This document shows, one piece after another, positions 8,150 to 19,004 of a stretch of DNA of 45,833 nucleotides. Source of the stretch: Rhizobium sp. Q54 (GTDB lineage Bacteria; Pseudomonadota; Alphaproteobacteria; SHVV01). A model generated the notes under the pieces. It saw only the letters and a program-made list of their open reading frames with translations, did no database searches and was not told the origin of the DNA. The stretch's first letter is position 1. The number at the start of each line of letters is the position of its first letter. The position numbers and the translations under genes are program-made. The stretch is from contig CAMDOQ010000003.1 of the NCBI GenBank assembly GCA_945903685.1, positions 1 through 45,833 of the forward strand, written 5' to 3'.

Positions 8150-9034
8150 CTAGCTCGGCCAGCGCCGGTGGAGCCACAGCCACTCGGCCGGGCGATCGCG
8201 GATCCAGCCCTCGATCAGCGCATTGATGGCGGTCATCGCCGCAACGATGTCGGCTTCGGTATCGCCGCTCTTGGCGAACGCGAGCGGCGGCAAGACGGTC
8301 ATACGGAAGCGGGCGCCGTCGATGCGCTCGATCCGGGCCGGCACCACTGGGCAGTCGTATTTCAAGGCGAGCTGGGCGATCGCCGGCGCCGTCATCGCCG
8401 GTCGGCCGAAGAACGGCACCGCGATGCCGTCGTTCTGTTTCTGATCGATCAGCATCCCCAGATGACCGCCATCCTTGAGCGACTTGATCATCGCGCGCGC
8501 GCCGGCCGAGCCTTTTTTCAAGTGGCGGCCGCGCAAAGCGCGGGCGCGGATCTGCTGAAACAACGATTCGACGTAGGGGTTGTTGGCGGCGCGGTAGACC
8601 TGATCGAGCGGAACGCCGCGCTGGGTCGCGGCGAGCGCCAGGATTTCCCAGTTGGCCTGATGGATGCCGAAGAAGATGCCCGGCTTGCCGTCGTCGCGCA
8701 GGCGGTCGATGAATTCGGCACCGATCACTTCGACCGGACCGTCTGGGGCGTAGCAGTCGAATGCGCCGAGGTGCGCGTATTCGGCGGCGGTGCAGCCCAG
8801 ATTCTCCCACATCGCGCGGACGATCGCGGCAATCGCCGCCGGGGCGAGGCTCGGGAACGCCGCGGCGAGATTCCGCCGTGCCGTTGCCGAAACCGGAAGC
8901 CAGGGGCCGATGGCGCGGGCGATGGCGCCGCCCGCGCTCGAGGCTCTCTCCAAGGGCAGCAGGGCGAAGATCGCGAGCGCGCCGCGAATGAGCGCGGCCT
9001 CGCTGCGGCGGCGGAGATCGCGAAGCGCACTCAC
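8150..9034 (-). CDS. Lipid A late acyltransferase, LpxL/HtrB family
   Basis: A 294-residue member of the LpxL/LpxM family, inner-membrane enzymes that transfer a fatty acyl chain from acyl-ACP to Kdo-lipid A. A hydrophobic N-terminal anchor (about 15-45) precedes the catalytic HX4E motif, His125 to Glu130 in GIHQANWEIL. The later LIDQKQNDGIAVPFFGRPA block is typical of the family. ATG 9034 overlaps the lpxK stop as ATGA, so it is the last gene of the envelope operon msbA-DUF374-waaA-lpxK. I cannot tell from sequence which acyl chain or position it uses, so no exact symbol is given. Confidence 0.88.
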   Translation of the reverse strand: MSALRDLRRRSEAALIRGALAIFALLPLERASSAGGAIARAIGPWLPVSATARRNLAAAFPSLAPAAIAAIVRAMWENLGCTAAEYAHLGAFDCYAPDGPVEVIGAEFIDRLRDDGKPGIFFGIHQANWEILALAATQRGVPLDQVYRAANNPYVESLFQQIRARALRGRHLKKGSAGARAMIKSLKDGGHLGMLIDQKQNDGIAVPFFGRPAMTAPAIAQLALKYDCPVVPARIERIDGARFRMTVLPPLAFAKSGDTEADIVAAMTAINALIEGWIRDRPAEWLWLHRRWPS

Positions 9035-10014
9035 CGCGCGGCCTTGGCGATCGCCGGCGCGAGCAACTGTTCGAGCACGCGGTCGCGTTCGAATTCGAGC
9101 GCGCCGTCGACCACCGCGATCAGCGTCCGCAACGAGGCCTCGAGCCGGACCGCGTCCTTGGCCGTCGTCACCAAGAGCGCGTTCGCGGCGTTGGCGATGT
9201 CGGTCAACGCGACGATCTCTTCGGGCGCGTAGGGGTGGTGATCGGGAAACGCGTGGGCGCCGACGACATGAGCGCCGAGCGCGGTCAGGGTGGCGAAGAA
9301 CTTGGCCGGCCGGCCGATCCCGGCGAAGGCGACGACGCGGCGCTTGGTCAGGGTCTCGGCTGCTGCATTCGGTTTGAAGCGGGCGACGTACCAGGGCGGC
9401 TGCGTTGCCGCGGGCGGCACGATTCCGTTCCGTTCAGGATCGGCGATCAGCACTACCGCATCGGCGCGGGCAAGGCCGGGCCCGAGCGGCTCGCGGAGCG
9501 GCCCGGCCGGTATGAGCCGCGCGTTGCCGAAGCCGACGCCGCCATCGACGACGACGATCTTGAGGTCCTGAACCAGCGCCGGATTCTGCAAGCCATCGTC
9601 CATGACGATGATCTCGGCCCCGGCCGCGACGGCGGCGCGCCCGCCGGCGGCGCGGTCGCGCGCGACCCAGGTCGGAGCGAGCACGGCCAAGAGCAGCGGT
9701 TCATCGCCGACCTCGCGCGCGCTATGCCGCCCGGGCTCGACTTGGATCGGCCCCTTAAGGCGGCCGCCATAGCCCCGCGTTAGAAAGTGAACCGCGAGCC
9801 CGCGCGCGCTCAGATATTGCCCGATCGCGAGCGCGACCGGGGTCTTGCCGGTGCCGCCGGCGGTCAAATTGCCGACGCAGACCACCGGCACCGGCAAACA
9901 GAGCGGGGTCGCGAAGGCTCGGCGGATTGAACCCGCGAGGCCGTAAAGCGCGCCGAGGGGCGCCAGCACGAGCGGGACGAGGCCGTCGGCGGCCCAAAAG
10001 TCAGGCGCGCGCAC
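9031..10014 (-). CDS. lpxK: Tetraacyldisaccharide 4'-kinase
   Basis: LpxK phosphorylates the 4' position of the lipid A disaccharide at the inner face of the cytoplasmic membrane. The 327-residue length fits. The P-loop is clear in VGNLTAGGTGKTPVA, and FLTRGYGG follows as in family members. MRAPDFWAADGL is the usual N-terminus. The start is a GTG at 10014 that overlaps waaA by 14 bp. Its own stop overlaps the start of the next acyltransferase by 4 bp, so translation of the operon is tightly coupled. Confidence 0.95.
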   Translation of the reverse strand: MRAPDFWAADGLVPLVLAPLGALYGLAGSIRRAFATPLCLPVPVVCVGNLTAGGTGKTPVALAIGQYLSARGLAVHFLTRGYGGRLKGPIQVEPGRHSAREVGDEPLLLAVLAPTWVARDRAAGGRAAVAAGAEIIVMDDGLQNPALVQDLKIVVVDGGVGFGNARLIPAGPLREPLGPGLARADAVVLIADPERNGIVPPAATQPPWYVARFKPNAAAETLTKRRVVAFAGIGRPAKFFATLTALGAHVVGAHAFPDHHPYAPEEIVALTDIANAANALLVTTAKDAVRLEASLRTLIAVVDGALEFERDRVLEQLLAPAIAKAAR

Positions 10015-11305
10015 GGTCGGACCCGGCCGGCGGCGCGGCTGCGTTTAAGCGATCGAGGAATGGGGCGAGCGCCGCGAGCACGCGCTCGAGCGCAGCGGCA
10101 CCCGCGGTCGCGACCGCTTCGGCGCGCCCGGCGAGCGCATCCCGCTCGCGCGTATCGCCGAGCAGGCGCACGACGACAGCGGCGAGCGCGGCGGCGTCGT
10201 CCACCGCGATCCCGGCGTTCGCGGCGCTGAGCGCCGCTACCATCGGAGCGAAATTCGTCATCGACGGCCCCCATAGCGGCACCGTTCGAAGCCGCGCCGC
10301 CTCGAACGGGTTCTGGCCGCCGTGCGGTACCAGCGACCCGCCGATGAAGGCGAGCGGTGCCAGGCGAAAAAAGAGGCCGAGTTCGCCGATGGTATCGGCG
10401 ACGTAGACATCGGCATCGCCGATCGCAGCGCCGGCCTGAGACCGGGTAGCGACGCGGCAGCCGGCGTCGACGAAAACGGCCGCGACCGCGGACCCGCGCG
10501 CAGGATGGCGCGGCACGACGATGGTGAGAAGATCGGGGTGGGTGCGGCGAATCCGGGCGAGCACACCGGCGATCGCGGCTTCCTCGCCCGGATGCGTGCT
10601 TGCGGCGAGCCACACCAGGCGCGAGCCCAGCGCTGCGCGCAAGTCGGCGAGCGCGCCCTCGTCGGCGGGAAGCGGCGGCGCCGCTTCCTTGAGATCGGCG
10701 ACCGCAACGGCGCGCGCGCCCAACGCCGCGAAGCGCTCGGCCATGGCCGGGCTCTGGGCGATGACCGGCGCAAAAACGCCGAGCAGGGTGCGCGCTGCGC
10801 CCGGAATCCGGCGCCAGCGCGCGAACGCGCGCTCCGACATTCGGCCTTGAACAAGCGCGAGCGGAATGCCGCGGGCGTGGGCAGCGAGGATCAGGTTGGG
10901 CCACAGCTCGGACTCGACCCAGATCGCAAGATCGGGCCGCCAATGATCGAGAAAACGCGCGACCGCGTCGGGGCGATCGACCGGAACATATTGGTGAAAG
11001 GCGGTCGCCGGCAGGCGCTCGGCCATGAGCGCAGCTGAGGTCACGGTGCCGGTGGTGACGAGGACGGTGAGGTGCGGCCGGTCGCGGCCGATCCGGGTGA
11101 GCGCGGGCAGGACCGAGAGCGCCTCGCCGACGCTCGCGGCATGGACCCACGCCAGCGGCCCGGGCGGTCGGGGGCGGCCGGCATGGCCGAAGCGCTCGCC
11201 GTAGCGGGCGGCGTCTTCTTTGCCGCGCCCGCGCCGGCTCCGAAGATAAAGCGCGATCGCCGGTCCGCCGACCGCGGTGAGGGCGCGGTAGAGCTCGAGT
11301 ATCAT
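10001..11305 (-). CDS. waaA: 3-deoxy-D-manno-octulosonic acid (Kdo) transferase
   Basis: WaaA (KdtA) is the membrane-associated GT-B glycosyltransferase that adds Kdo from CMP-Kdo to lipid IVA. The 434-residue protein has an N-terminal membrane anchor and the conserved HAASVGE motif, with the catalytic-base Glu. The acceptor-domain blocks VTTGTVTSA and WVESELWPN and the nucleotide-domain blocks VPRHPAR, DTIGELGLFF and GGSLVPHGGQNPFE are all visible. I start at ATG 11305 (MILELYRAL); the frame stays open far upstream only because of GC bias. It overlaps the DUF374 gene by 4 bp and lpxK by 14 bp. Confidence 0.95.
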   Translation of the reverse strand: MILELYRALTAVGGPAIALYLRSRRGRGKEDAARYGERFGHAGRPRPPGPLAWVHAASVGEALSVLPALTRIGRDRPHLTVLVTTGTVTSAALMAERLPATAFHQYVPVDRPDAVARFLDHWRPDLAIWVESELWPNLILAAHARGIPLALVQGRMSERAFARWRRIPGAARTLLGVFAPVIAQSPAMAERFAALGARAVAVADLKEAAPPLPADEGALADLRAALGSRLVWLAASTHPGEEAAIAGVLARIRRTHPDLLTIVVPRHPARGSAVAAVFVDAGCRVATRSQAGAAIGDADVYVADTIGELGLFFRLAPLAFIGGSLVPHGGQNPFEAARLRTVPLWGPSMTNFAPMVAALSAANAGIAVDDAAALAAVVVRLLGDTRERDALAGRAEAVATAGAAALERVLAALAPFLDRLNAAAPPAGSDRARA

Positions 11306-12018
11306 CGCGCCGTCCCGTCGCGCGCCGTTGCGTGACCGAGCTCGGCCGGCTCGATCGGGGTCAAACCGCAGCGGCGGTCGGCCTCGTGCGTTAGCGCATT
11401 CAACGCCTGCTCGATCCGGACGCGGGCCGCTTCGGCGTCGTCGTCCCGCATCACCCGGATCGGCTCGCCCCACAAGAACAGGCCGCGCCCGAACGGGCGG
11501 GCGATCAGGAAGCGGTCCCAGCTTTTCAGAAACAACGCCGATGAAATCGAATAGGCGGCCGGGATGACGGGAACGCCCGAGAATTTGGCCAGCGCAACGA
11601 TGCCCTCGGCGGCGCGCATGCGCGGGCCCCGCGGCCCGTCGGGAGTGAGGCCGACGCAGGTGCCGGCTTTGAGCAGGCCGAGCAGCACCCGCAGCGCCTG
11701 GGCGCCGCCCTTGCTCGATGAGCCGCGTACGGTCTCGATCCCGAACGGCACCACGGTGCGGGTGATGAACTCGCCGTCCGGGTGGTTCGACACCAGCATC
11801 TTGATGGTCACGCCGTGGCGCCAGATGTAGGGCATCATCAGCAGGCGGTTGTGCCAGAACACGAGGATAAAGGGTTCGCGTCGGTCCCAGAACGCGTTGG
11901 CCGGGCCGGCGCCCTCGACCGTCCAGCGCGAGGTCGCGCGCACCAGGCGAATGTACTGGGCGCCCAGCCAGTACAGCGCCGTCCGCACCCACAAGAGCCG
12001 CGAGAGCCGCTTGAGCAC
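11302..12018 (-). CDS. DUF374 lysophospholipid acyltransferase-like protein
   Basis: A 238-residue PlsC-like acyltransferase of the DUF374 group. VFWHNRLLMMPY holds the catalytic His region. GSSSKGGAQALR and LTPDGPRGPR match the substrate-binding blocks of this group. The family regularly sits beside waaA in Alphaproteobacteria and is thought to act in lipid A or glycerophospholipid acylation; the exact substrate is not established. Translation appears to start at GTG 12018 (MLKRLSRLLWVR), 15 bp after msbA, and ends overlapping the waaA start. Confidence 0.87.
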   Translation of the reverse strand: MLKRLSRLLWVRTALYWLGAQYIRLVRATSRWTVEGAGPANAFWDRREPFILVFWHNRLLMMPYIWRHGVTIKMLVSNHPDGEFITRTVVPFGIETVRGSSSKGGAQALRVLLGLLKAGTCVGLTPDGPRGPRMRAAEGIVALAKFSGVPVIPAAYSISSALFLKSWDRFLIARPFGRGLFLWGEPIRVMRDDDAEAARVRIEQALNALTHEADRRCGLTPIEPAELGHATARDGTAR

Positions 12019-12033
12019 AACGAGCGCGCGACG

Positions 12034-13827
<1,794 letters not shown>

Positions 13828-13905
13828 GAGTTGTAATGTCGTTGTTGCGCGGGCACGTTAACATGCGTGCGAGTCCCGCGTCCAATAGGCGAGGCAGCGC
13901 AGGCA

Positions 13906-15972
13906 ATGGATACCCGGCCCCACCCCGAGATCGTGCCCTCGGTCTGCCCGCACGACTGCCCGTCGCAGTGCCTGTTGGAGGTCGAGCGCTTGGACGCGCG
14001 CACCATCGGCCGCGTTCACGGCGCCAGGGCCAACAGCTATACCGAGGGCGTCATCTGCGCCAAGGTCGCGCGCTACGCCGAACGCGTCCACCACCCCGAA
14101 CGCCTGAAAACGCCGCTCGAGCGGACCGGTCCCAAGGGGAGCGGTGCATTCCGGCCGATCGGTTGGGACGAGGCGCTCGATCGCGTGGCCGAGGCGTTCA
14201 TCGCCGCCGCCCGCCGCCACGGGCCGGAGGCGGTGTGGCCCTACTACTACGCTGGCACCATGGGGTTCGTGCAGCGGGACGGAATCCATCGGCTGCGCCA
14301 CGCGATGAAGTACTCAGGCCAGGACAACACCATCTGCAGCCGCATTACCGACACCGGCTGGACGGCGGGCGTCGGCCAGGTGCGCGGAGTCGATCCACGC
14401 GAGATGATCGAGTCGGATCTGATCGTGCTCTGGGGCACCAACGCGGTCGCGACCCAGGTCAATGTCATGCACCACGTCACCAAGGCGCGCAAAGCGCGGG
14501 GCGCCAAGGTGGTCGTGGTCGACCCCTACCGCAATGCCACCGCCGAGGCCGCCGACATTCATCTGTGCCTGCGCCCGGGTACCGACGGCGCGCTCGCCTG
14601 CGCCGTCATGCACGTGCTGTTCGCCGAGAGAATGGCCGATTGGGATTACTTACGCCGCTACACCGACGTCCCCGACGAGCTGGCCCAACACCTGAAAACC
14701 AAGACGCCGGCGTGGGCGGCGGCGATCACCGGGCTTGAAGTCGAGGAGATCGTCGCGTTCGCCCGGCTCTACGGCCGTACGCCGCGAAGCTACATTCGCC
14801 TGGGCTATGGTTTCTCGCGCTCACGCAACGGCGCCGCCAACTTCCACGCGGTCACCTGCCTGCCGGCGGTGACGGGGGCGTGGCGCCATCTAGGCGGCGG
14901 CGCGCTCTACCACAACCGCGCCATCTACCACCTCAACAAGACCATGATCGAGGGCCTGGATGTCCGTGACCCCACCGTCCGCACGCTCGATCAATCGCGG
15001 ATCGGCGCGGTGCTGACCGGCGATCCGACCGACCTCGGCGCAGGTCCGCCGGTGACCGCCATGCTGGTTCAGAACACCAACCCGATGATGGTCGCGCCCG
15101 AGCATCTCAAGGTCCGGGCCGGGTTCGCGCGCGACGACCTCTTCGTCTGCGTGCACGAGCAGTTCCTGACCGAGACGGCGGCGATGGCCGACATCGTGCT
15201 CCCGGCGACCACCTTCCTCGAGCACGACGACTTCTATTACGGCGGCGGGCACTCGCACCTGATGATCGGCGCGCGTGCGATCGAGCCCTACGCCGAATCG
15301 CGGGCCAATCATGACGTGGTCTGTGCGCTGGCCGCGCGCGTGGGCGCCCGGCACCCGGGCTTCGATAGGTCGGCGTGGGAGCTGATCGATTGGACGCTCA
15401 CCGCTTCGGGCTGGCCCGATGCGGCAACGGTTAAGGCGGCGCGTTGGATCGACTGCATGCCCGCATTCGAAACCGCGCACTTCCTGGACGGGTTCCCGAC
15501 CGCGACCGGCACGTTCCGGTTCAAGCCTGACTGGCAGGCGCTCGGCACGCGCGGGGCCACGATGCCGCCGCTCCCCGACCACCACGCCATCATCGATGCC
15601 GCCGACCCTGCGCACCCGTTCCGGCTGGTGACGGCGCCGGCCCGCAACTTTTTGAATTCGAGCTTCACCGAGACGCCGTCGTCGCGCGCGCGCGAGGGCC
15701 GGCCGACCGTCCTGATCCGGCCCGACGATGCGGCGCGCCTCGGGATCGTTGAGGCGGCGCCAGTGCGCTTGGGTAACCGGCAGGGGAGCGTCGTCGTCCA
15801 TGCCAAGTTGTTCGCCGGGCTCCAGCCGGGCGTGGTCGTGGTCGAATCGATCTGGCCGAATGGTGCCTACGCCGAAGGCGTCGGCATCAACGCCCTCACC
15901 AGCGCCCAGCCGGCGCCGCCGGCGGGCGGGGCGCCGTTCCACGACACCGCAGTGTGGGTGCGCGCCGCCTGA
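13906..15972 (+). CDS. Molybdopterin (bis-MGD) oxidoreductase with N-terminal [4Fe-4S] site
   Basis: A 688-residue member of the DMSO-reductase superfamily. The N-terminus has a cysteine set for one 4Fe-4S cluster, Cys14, Cys18, Cys22 and Cys51 (SVCPHDCPSQC, GVICAKV). The DLIVLWGTNA, VVVDPYR, LVQNTNPMMVAPE and VLPATTFLEHDD blocks bind the two MGD moieties. The C-terminal domain contains NSSFTETPSSRAREGRP. No twin-arginine signal is visible, so it should be cytoplasmic. No dedicated Fe-S or membrane subunit lies beside it. I chose ATG 13906 over a GTG 13 codons upstream. The substrate is not predictable from sequence. Confidence 0.88.
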   Translation: MDTRPHPEIVPSVCPHDCPSQCLLEVERLDARTIGRVHGARANSYTEGVICAKVARYAERVHHPERLKTPLERTGPKGSGAFRPIGWDEALDRVAEAFIAAARRHGPEAVWPYYYAGTMGFVQRDGIHRLRHAMKYSGQDNTICSRITDTGWTAGVGQVRGVDPREMIESDLIVLWGTNAVATQVNVMHHVTKARKARGAKVVVVDPYRNATAEAADIHLCLRPGTDGALACAVMHVLFAERMADWDYLRRYTDVPDELAQHLKTKTPAWAAAITGLEVEEIVAFARLYGRTPRSYIRLGYGFSRSRNGAANFHAVTCLPAVTGAWRHLGGGALYHNRAIYHLNKTMIEGLDVRDPTVRTLDQSRIGAVLTGDPTDLGAGPPVTAMLVQNTNPMMVAPEHLKVRAGFARDDLFVCVHEQFLTETAAMADIVLPATTFLEHDDFYYGGGHSHLMIGARAIEPYAESRANHDVVCALAARVGARHPGFDRSAWELIDWTLTASGWPDAATVKAARWIDCMPAFETAHFLDGFPTATGTFRFKPDWQALGTRGATMPPLPDHHAIIDAADPAHPFRLVTAPARNFLNSSFTETPSSRAREGRPTVLIRPDDAARLGIVEAAPVRLGNRQGSVVVHAKLFAGLQPGVVVVESIWPNGAYAEGVGINALTSAQPAPPAGGAPFHDTAVWVRAA

Positions 15973-15979
15973 GCGCGGC

Positions 15980-16738
15980 TCAGCCGAACAGCCAGTCCCA
16001 CACCGAGTTGGCGAGAAACAGCGCGACGAAGGCGATCGCGATGAAGGCGAGGCCCATCAGCCAACCCAGGATGATGGTGAGCCCGTCGCGTTCGAGATAG
16101 CCGAGCGAAATCAGGGCGATCGCGAGCGCCGGCATGAAGTTGGCGCCGGCGATCGGCAAGATCAGGATCAGCGCCATCGCCAGCACGAACAAGCCGTGCA
16201 GATTCTCGAACGGCGGGTCGGTCAAGAAGGCGAAGCGTGGTCGGACGTATTTCTCGAACCGCTCGACGTGCGGGATCGACTGGTCGAGCGCCAGGCGCAC
16301 GTAGCTCGCCTTGATCGGGCGCGCGCCGATGAAGGGCAGCCAGACGCGCTTGCGGCCCAAGATCATTGACACCGCCGGGAAGCAGGTGACCAGCCCGCCG
16401 AATGCCGATGCGAACGGGATCAGGTTGAAGAGCGCGAGGAACAGCAGCAGGAGCCCGAAGCCGCGGCCCTTCAAGTTGTCGGCGAGCCAGTCGACGGTGA
16501 CGTAGCTTTCGGGCGCCTCGCGCGAAATCCGGCGCAATAGCTGCGACGTACGTTCGAGCTCGGCCGAGAGCGGCGCCGCATCGTCATCGATCGGCGCGGC
16601 CGGCGGCGGGCGGACCCCGTTCCGGGCCTCGCGGGTCGCGGCGCGGACATCGCTGAAGAAATCGGCGAGGCGGCGGAAAAAACGGGCGAGCCGGGCGGCG
16701 AGATCGTCGGCCGGTTCGGGCGGCAGCGGCGCGGCCAT
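15980..16738 (-). CDS. exoD: ExoD-family membrane protein
   Basis: A 252-residue protein with a polar N-terminal segment (1-90) and a C-terminal region of several membrane helices (about 95-250). RTSQLLRRISREAPESYVTVDWL followed by LKGRGFGLLLLFLALFNLIPF is characteristic of ExoD. ExoD was first linked to exopolysaccharide production and symbiosis in rhizobia, but its molecular role is unknown. ATG 16738 lies 10 bp after cysQ on the same strand, so it is probably the last gene of a pmbA-cysQ-exoD unit. It converges on the molybdopterin oxidoreductase gene with 7 bp between stops. Confidence 0.88.
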   Translation of the reverse strand: MAAPLPPEPADDLAARLARFFRRLADFFSDVRAATREARNGVRPPPAAPIDDDAAPLSAELERTSQLLRRISREAPESYVTVDWLADNLKGRGFGLLLLFLALFNLIPFASAFGGLVTCFPAVSMILGRKRVWLPFIGARPIKASYVRLALDQSIPHVERFEKYVRPRFAFLTDPPFENLHGLFVLAMALILILPIAGANFMPALAIALISLGYLERDGLTIILGWLMGLAFIAIAFVALFLANSVWDWLFG

Positions 16739-16748
16739 CGGCGCGCGG

Positions 16749-17567
16749 CTAGACGGTGTGGCGGAACGCGGCGCAGAGCGCGGCGTGCAGCACCGGATTG
16801 GCAGCGATCACGCTGCGATGCCGCGTGCTCGCGCGGTTATAGCGGTAGAGGTCGTCCGCGACCGTCGTCATGCGGCCGCCGGCCTCGGCGATGATCAAGT
16901 CGGCGGCGGCGACGTCCCAATCGCTCTTGCCGGCGAGCGAGATGACGGCGTCGTAGCGCCCGCACGCGACCAGCGCCAGCCGATAGGCGATCGAGCCGAC
17001 ATCGGCCAGCGTCGCCCGCGCGAACACGGCTGGATCTTGCGCCCGTTTGACGTTGTGCTCGGTGACGAGAAGCCGAGCCTCGGCAATTGCCATGCACGCG
17101 CCGACCTGGATCGGCTGGCCATTGAGCCGGGCGCCGCCGCCTAGGGCGGCGTCGAAAAATTCGTCGCTCGCCGGGTTGTAGACGCAGGCTGCGACCGGCC
17201 GTCCGGCCTCGGTCAGGGCGGCAGCGACCGCGAACTCGGGCACGCCCTCGAGAAAGGGCTGAGTGCCGTCGATCGGGTCGATCACCCAGGTGCGTAGCGC
17301 CGCGAGCCGGCGCGGATCGTCTACGCTCTCTTCCGAGAGCCAGCCATAGTCGGGCCGCGCACCGCCGAGGATGCGATGCAGAAGGTCGTTGACCGCGATA
17401 TCGGCCTCGCTCACCGGATTGTTGGCGCTCTTCTCCCACTGCTTGGGCGCGTTGCCGAAGAAGCCTTGTGCCAGCGCGCCGGCCTCGCGCACGGCGTCGA
17501 CCAGAAGCGCGTGGTCGGCCGCAAGCTCGGGTGCGGCCGGCGCGGGCGGGCGCGGCATCGCGGTCAT
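16749..17567 (-). CDS. cysQ: 3'(2'),5'-bisphosphate nucleotidase, CysQ-like (inositol monophosphatase family)
   Basis: A 272-residue Mg-dependent, Li-sensitive-type phosphatase. The metal motif WVIDPIDGTQPFLEG and the second motif SDWDVAAADLIIAEAGG are intact, as is the upstream LSEE glutamate pair. CysQ removes the 3' phosphate from PAP, a by-product of sulfate activation. Histidinol phosphatase or inositol phosphatase activity cannot be excluded. The call leans on the pmbA neighbour, because in many Alphaproteobacteria pmbA/tldE, cysQ and the waaA/lpxK block are linked. ATG 17567 overlaps the pmbA stop as ATGA. The small DUF4170 gene often found here is absent. Confidence 0.82.
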   Translation of the reverse strand: MTAMPRPPAPAAPELAADHALLVDAVREAGALAQGFFGNAPKQWEKSANNPVSEADIAVNDLLHRILGGARPDYGWLSEESVDDPRRLAALRTWVIDPIDGTQPFLEGVPEFAVAAALTEAGRPVAACVYNPASDEFFDAALGGGARLNGQPIQVGACMAIAEARLLVTEHNVKRAQDPAVFARATLADVGSIAYRLALVACGRYDAVISLAGKSDWDVAAADLIIAEAGGRMTTVADDLYRYNRASTRHRSVIAANPVLHAALCAAFRHTV

Positions 17568-18922
17568 CGTCCGGCGACCGTCATGCCGTTGATCCGGATC
17601 GTCGGCGCATCGACGCCCCAGCGGAACACGAGGTCATCGGCAGGGATGAGCGCCTGGAACATGCCCTTCAGGTTGCCGGCGATCGTGATCTCGCTCACCG
17701 GATAGGCGAGCTCGCCGTTCTCGATCCAGAACCCGGCGGCGCCGCGGCTATAGTCGCCGGTAACGCCGTTGACGCCGAAACCGATCAGGTCGGTGACGTA
17801 GAGCCCGGCTTTGATGTCGCGCATCAGCGCGGCCGGCGTCTGGGTGCCGGCGGCCAGGTAGAAATTGCTGGTCGAGGGCCCGGGCGGGCCCGAGGTGCCG
17901 CGGCTGGCGTTGCCCGTGGTCTTGAGCTTGAGCTGGCGGGCCGACGCCGAATCGAGCAGCCAGGTCGTGAGCACGCCGTCGGCAATCACCTCGCGACGGC
18001 GCGGCGCCACGCCTTCGCCATCGACCGGGCGCGAGCGCGGACCGCGTTTGCGGTGCGGCTCGTCGATCACGACGATGCCGGGGCTAAACACTGCGGTCTG
18101 CATCCTGTCGCGGAGAAAGCTGGTGCCGCGGGCGACCGCGGGTCCGGAAATCGCGCCCGACAGGTGGCCCAAGAAACTGGTCGCGACGCGTGGCTCGAAC
18201 ACGACTGGAACCTTGGCGGTTTCGGCCTTCTTGGGATGCAGGCGGCGGATCGTCCGCTCGGCGGCCAAGTGCCCGATGTCGGCGGGCGCCGGGAGATCGG
18301 CGAGGTGGCGAGCGCTCCCGTACTCGTAGTCGCGCTCCATCGCCGTGCCGGTTCCGGCGATTACCGCCACGCTCACGCTGAAGTGCGAGCTCGAATAGGT
18401 GCCGGCGAAGCCGGTCGAGGTCGCGAGCGCCACCGAAGAGCGCGACCACGCCGCGCCGGCGCCCTCGGAATTGGTGATGCCCTGGACCGCGCGCGCCGCG
18501 TCCTCGGCCTCGGCCGCCTGCGCGAACAAGCGATCGCCCGAAGGTTCGGCGGTATCGACCAGGTCGAGGTCGGGGATATCGCGTGCGAGGTCGGCGGCGT
18601 CAGCGAGGCCGCAATAGGGGTCCTCGGGTGCGGCCCTGGCCATCGCGGCCGCGCGTTCGACCAGCTCGTCCAACGCAGCCGGCGCTTCGGCGCTCGATGA
18701 CACGATCCCCTGGCGCTTGCCCATGAACACGCGCAGGCCGAACTCGCGCGACTCGGCGCGCACCAGATCCTCGCGCTTGCCCATGCGGTAGGAGGCGTTG
18801 AGCGAGGCCGATTCGAAGACGACGGCATCGGCCGATTCGGCGCCGGCGCGCTTGGCGCGCGCCAACAGATCGGTCACGCGATCGAGCAGGCGGGTTTCGG
18901 TGGCCTTGAACGGCGAGGTCAT
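17564..18922 (-). CDS. pmbA: TldE/PmbA metalloprotease-like subunit
   Basis: A 452-residue PmbA (TldE) protein, the non-zinc-binding partner in the TldD-TldE peptidase that trims modified peptides and unfolded leaders in the cytoplasm. The N-terminal domain (about 15-130) contains ASYRMGKREDLVRAESREFG. The C-terminal domain ends with GFWIENGELAYPVSEITIAGNL and RINGMTVAG, both typical. There is no HExxxH motif, as expected for TldE. Its partner tldD is also in this window, about 15 kb away at 33,864-35,309. A promoter-like pair of hexamers lies 43 bp upstream. It heads a unit with cysQ and exoD. Confidence 0.93.
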   Translation of the reverse strand: MTSPFKATETRLLDRVTDLLARAKRAGAESADAVVFESASLNASYRMGKREDLVRAESREFGLRVFMGKRQGIVSSSAEAPAALDELVERAAAMARAAPEDPYCGLADAADLARDIPDLDLVDTAEPSGDRLFAQAAEAEDAARAVQGITNSEGAGAAWSRSSVALATSTGFAGTYSSSHFSVSVAVIAGTGTAMERDYEYGSARHLADLPAPADIGHLAAERTIRRLHPKKAETAKVPVVFEPRVATSFLGHLSGAISGPAVARGTSFLRDRMQTAVFSPGIVVIDEPHRKRGPRSRPVDGEGVAPRRREVIADGVLTTWLLDSASARQLKLKTTGNASRGTSGPPGPSTSNFYLAAGTQTPAALMRDIKAGLYVTDLIGFGVNGVTGDYSRGAAGFWIENGELAYPVSEITIAGNLKGMFQALIPADDLVFRWGVDAPTIRINGMTVAGR

Positions 18923-18939
18923 CGGGCGCTTCGGGGTAT

Positions 18940-18993
18940 GGCGCCGTCACGGCGGCGCCGGTCTTATATAAGCGCGGGGCTTACCTTTGACCA
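18940..18993 (-). promoter_or_regulatory. Candidate sigma70-type promoter and 5' hairpin for pmbA
   Basis: Reading the minus strand, TGGTCA (18993-18988) and TATATA (18970-18965) are spaced by 17 bp, matching -35 at 4 of 6 and -10 at 5 of 6. Just downstream, GGCGCCG and CGGCGCC (18959-18953 and 18946-18940) form a perfect 7-bp inverted repeat with a 6-nt loop. It would fall near the transcript start. A role as operator or mRNA stabiliser is inference. Confidence 0.45.
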
Positions 18994-19004
18994 GCCCGCA
19001 CCGG

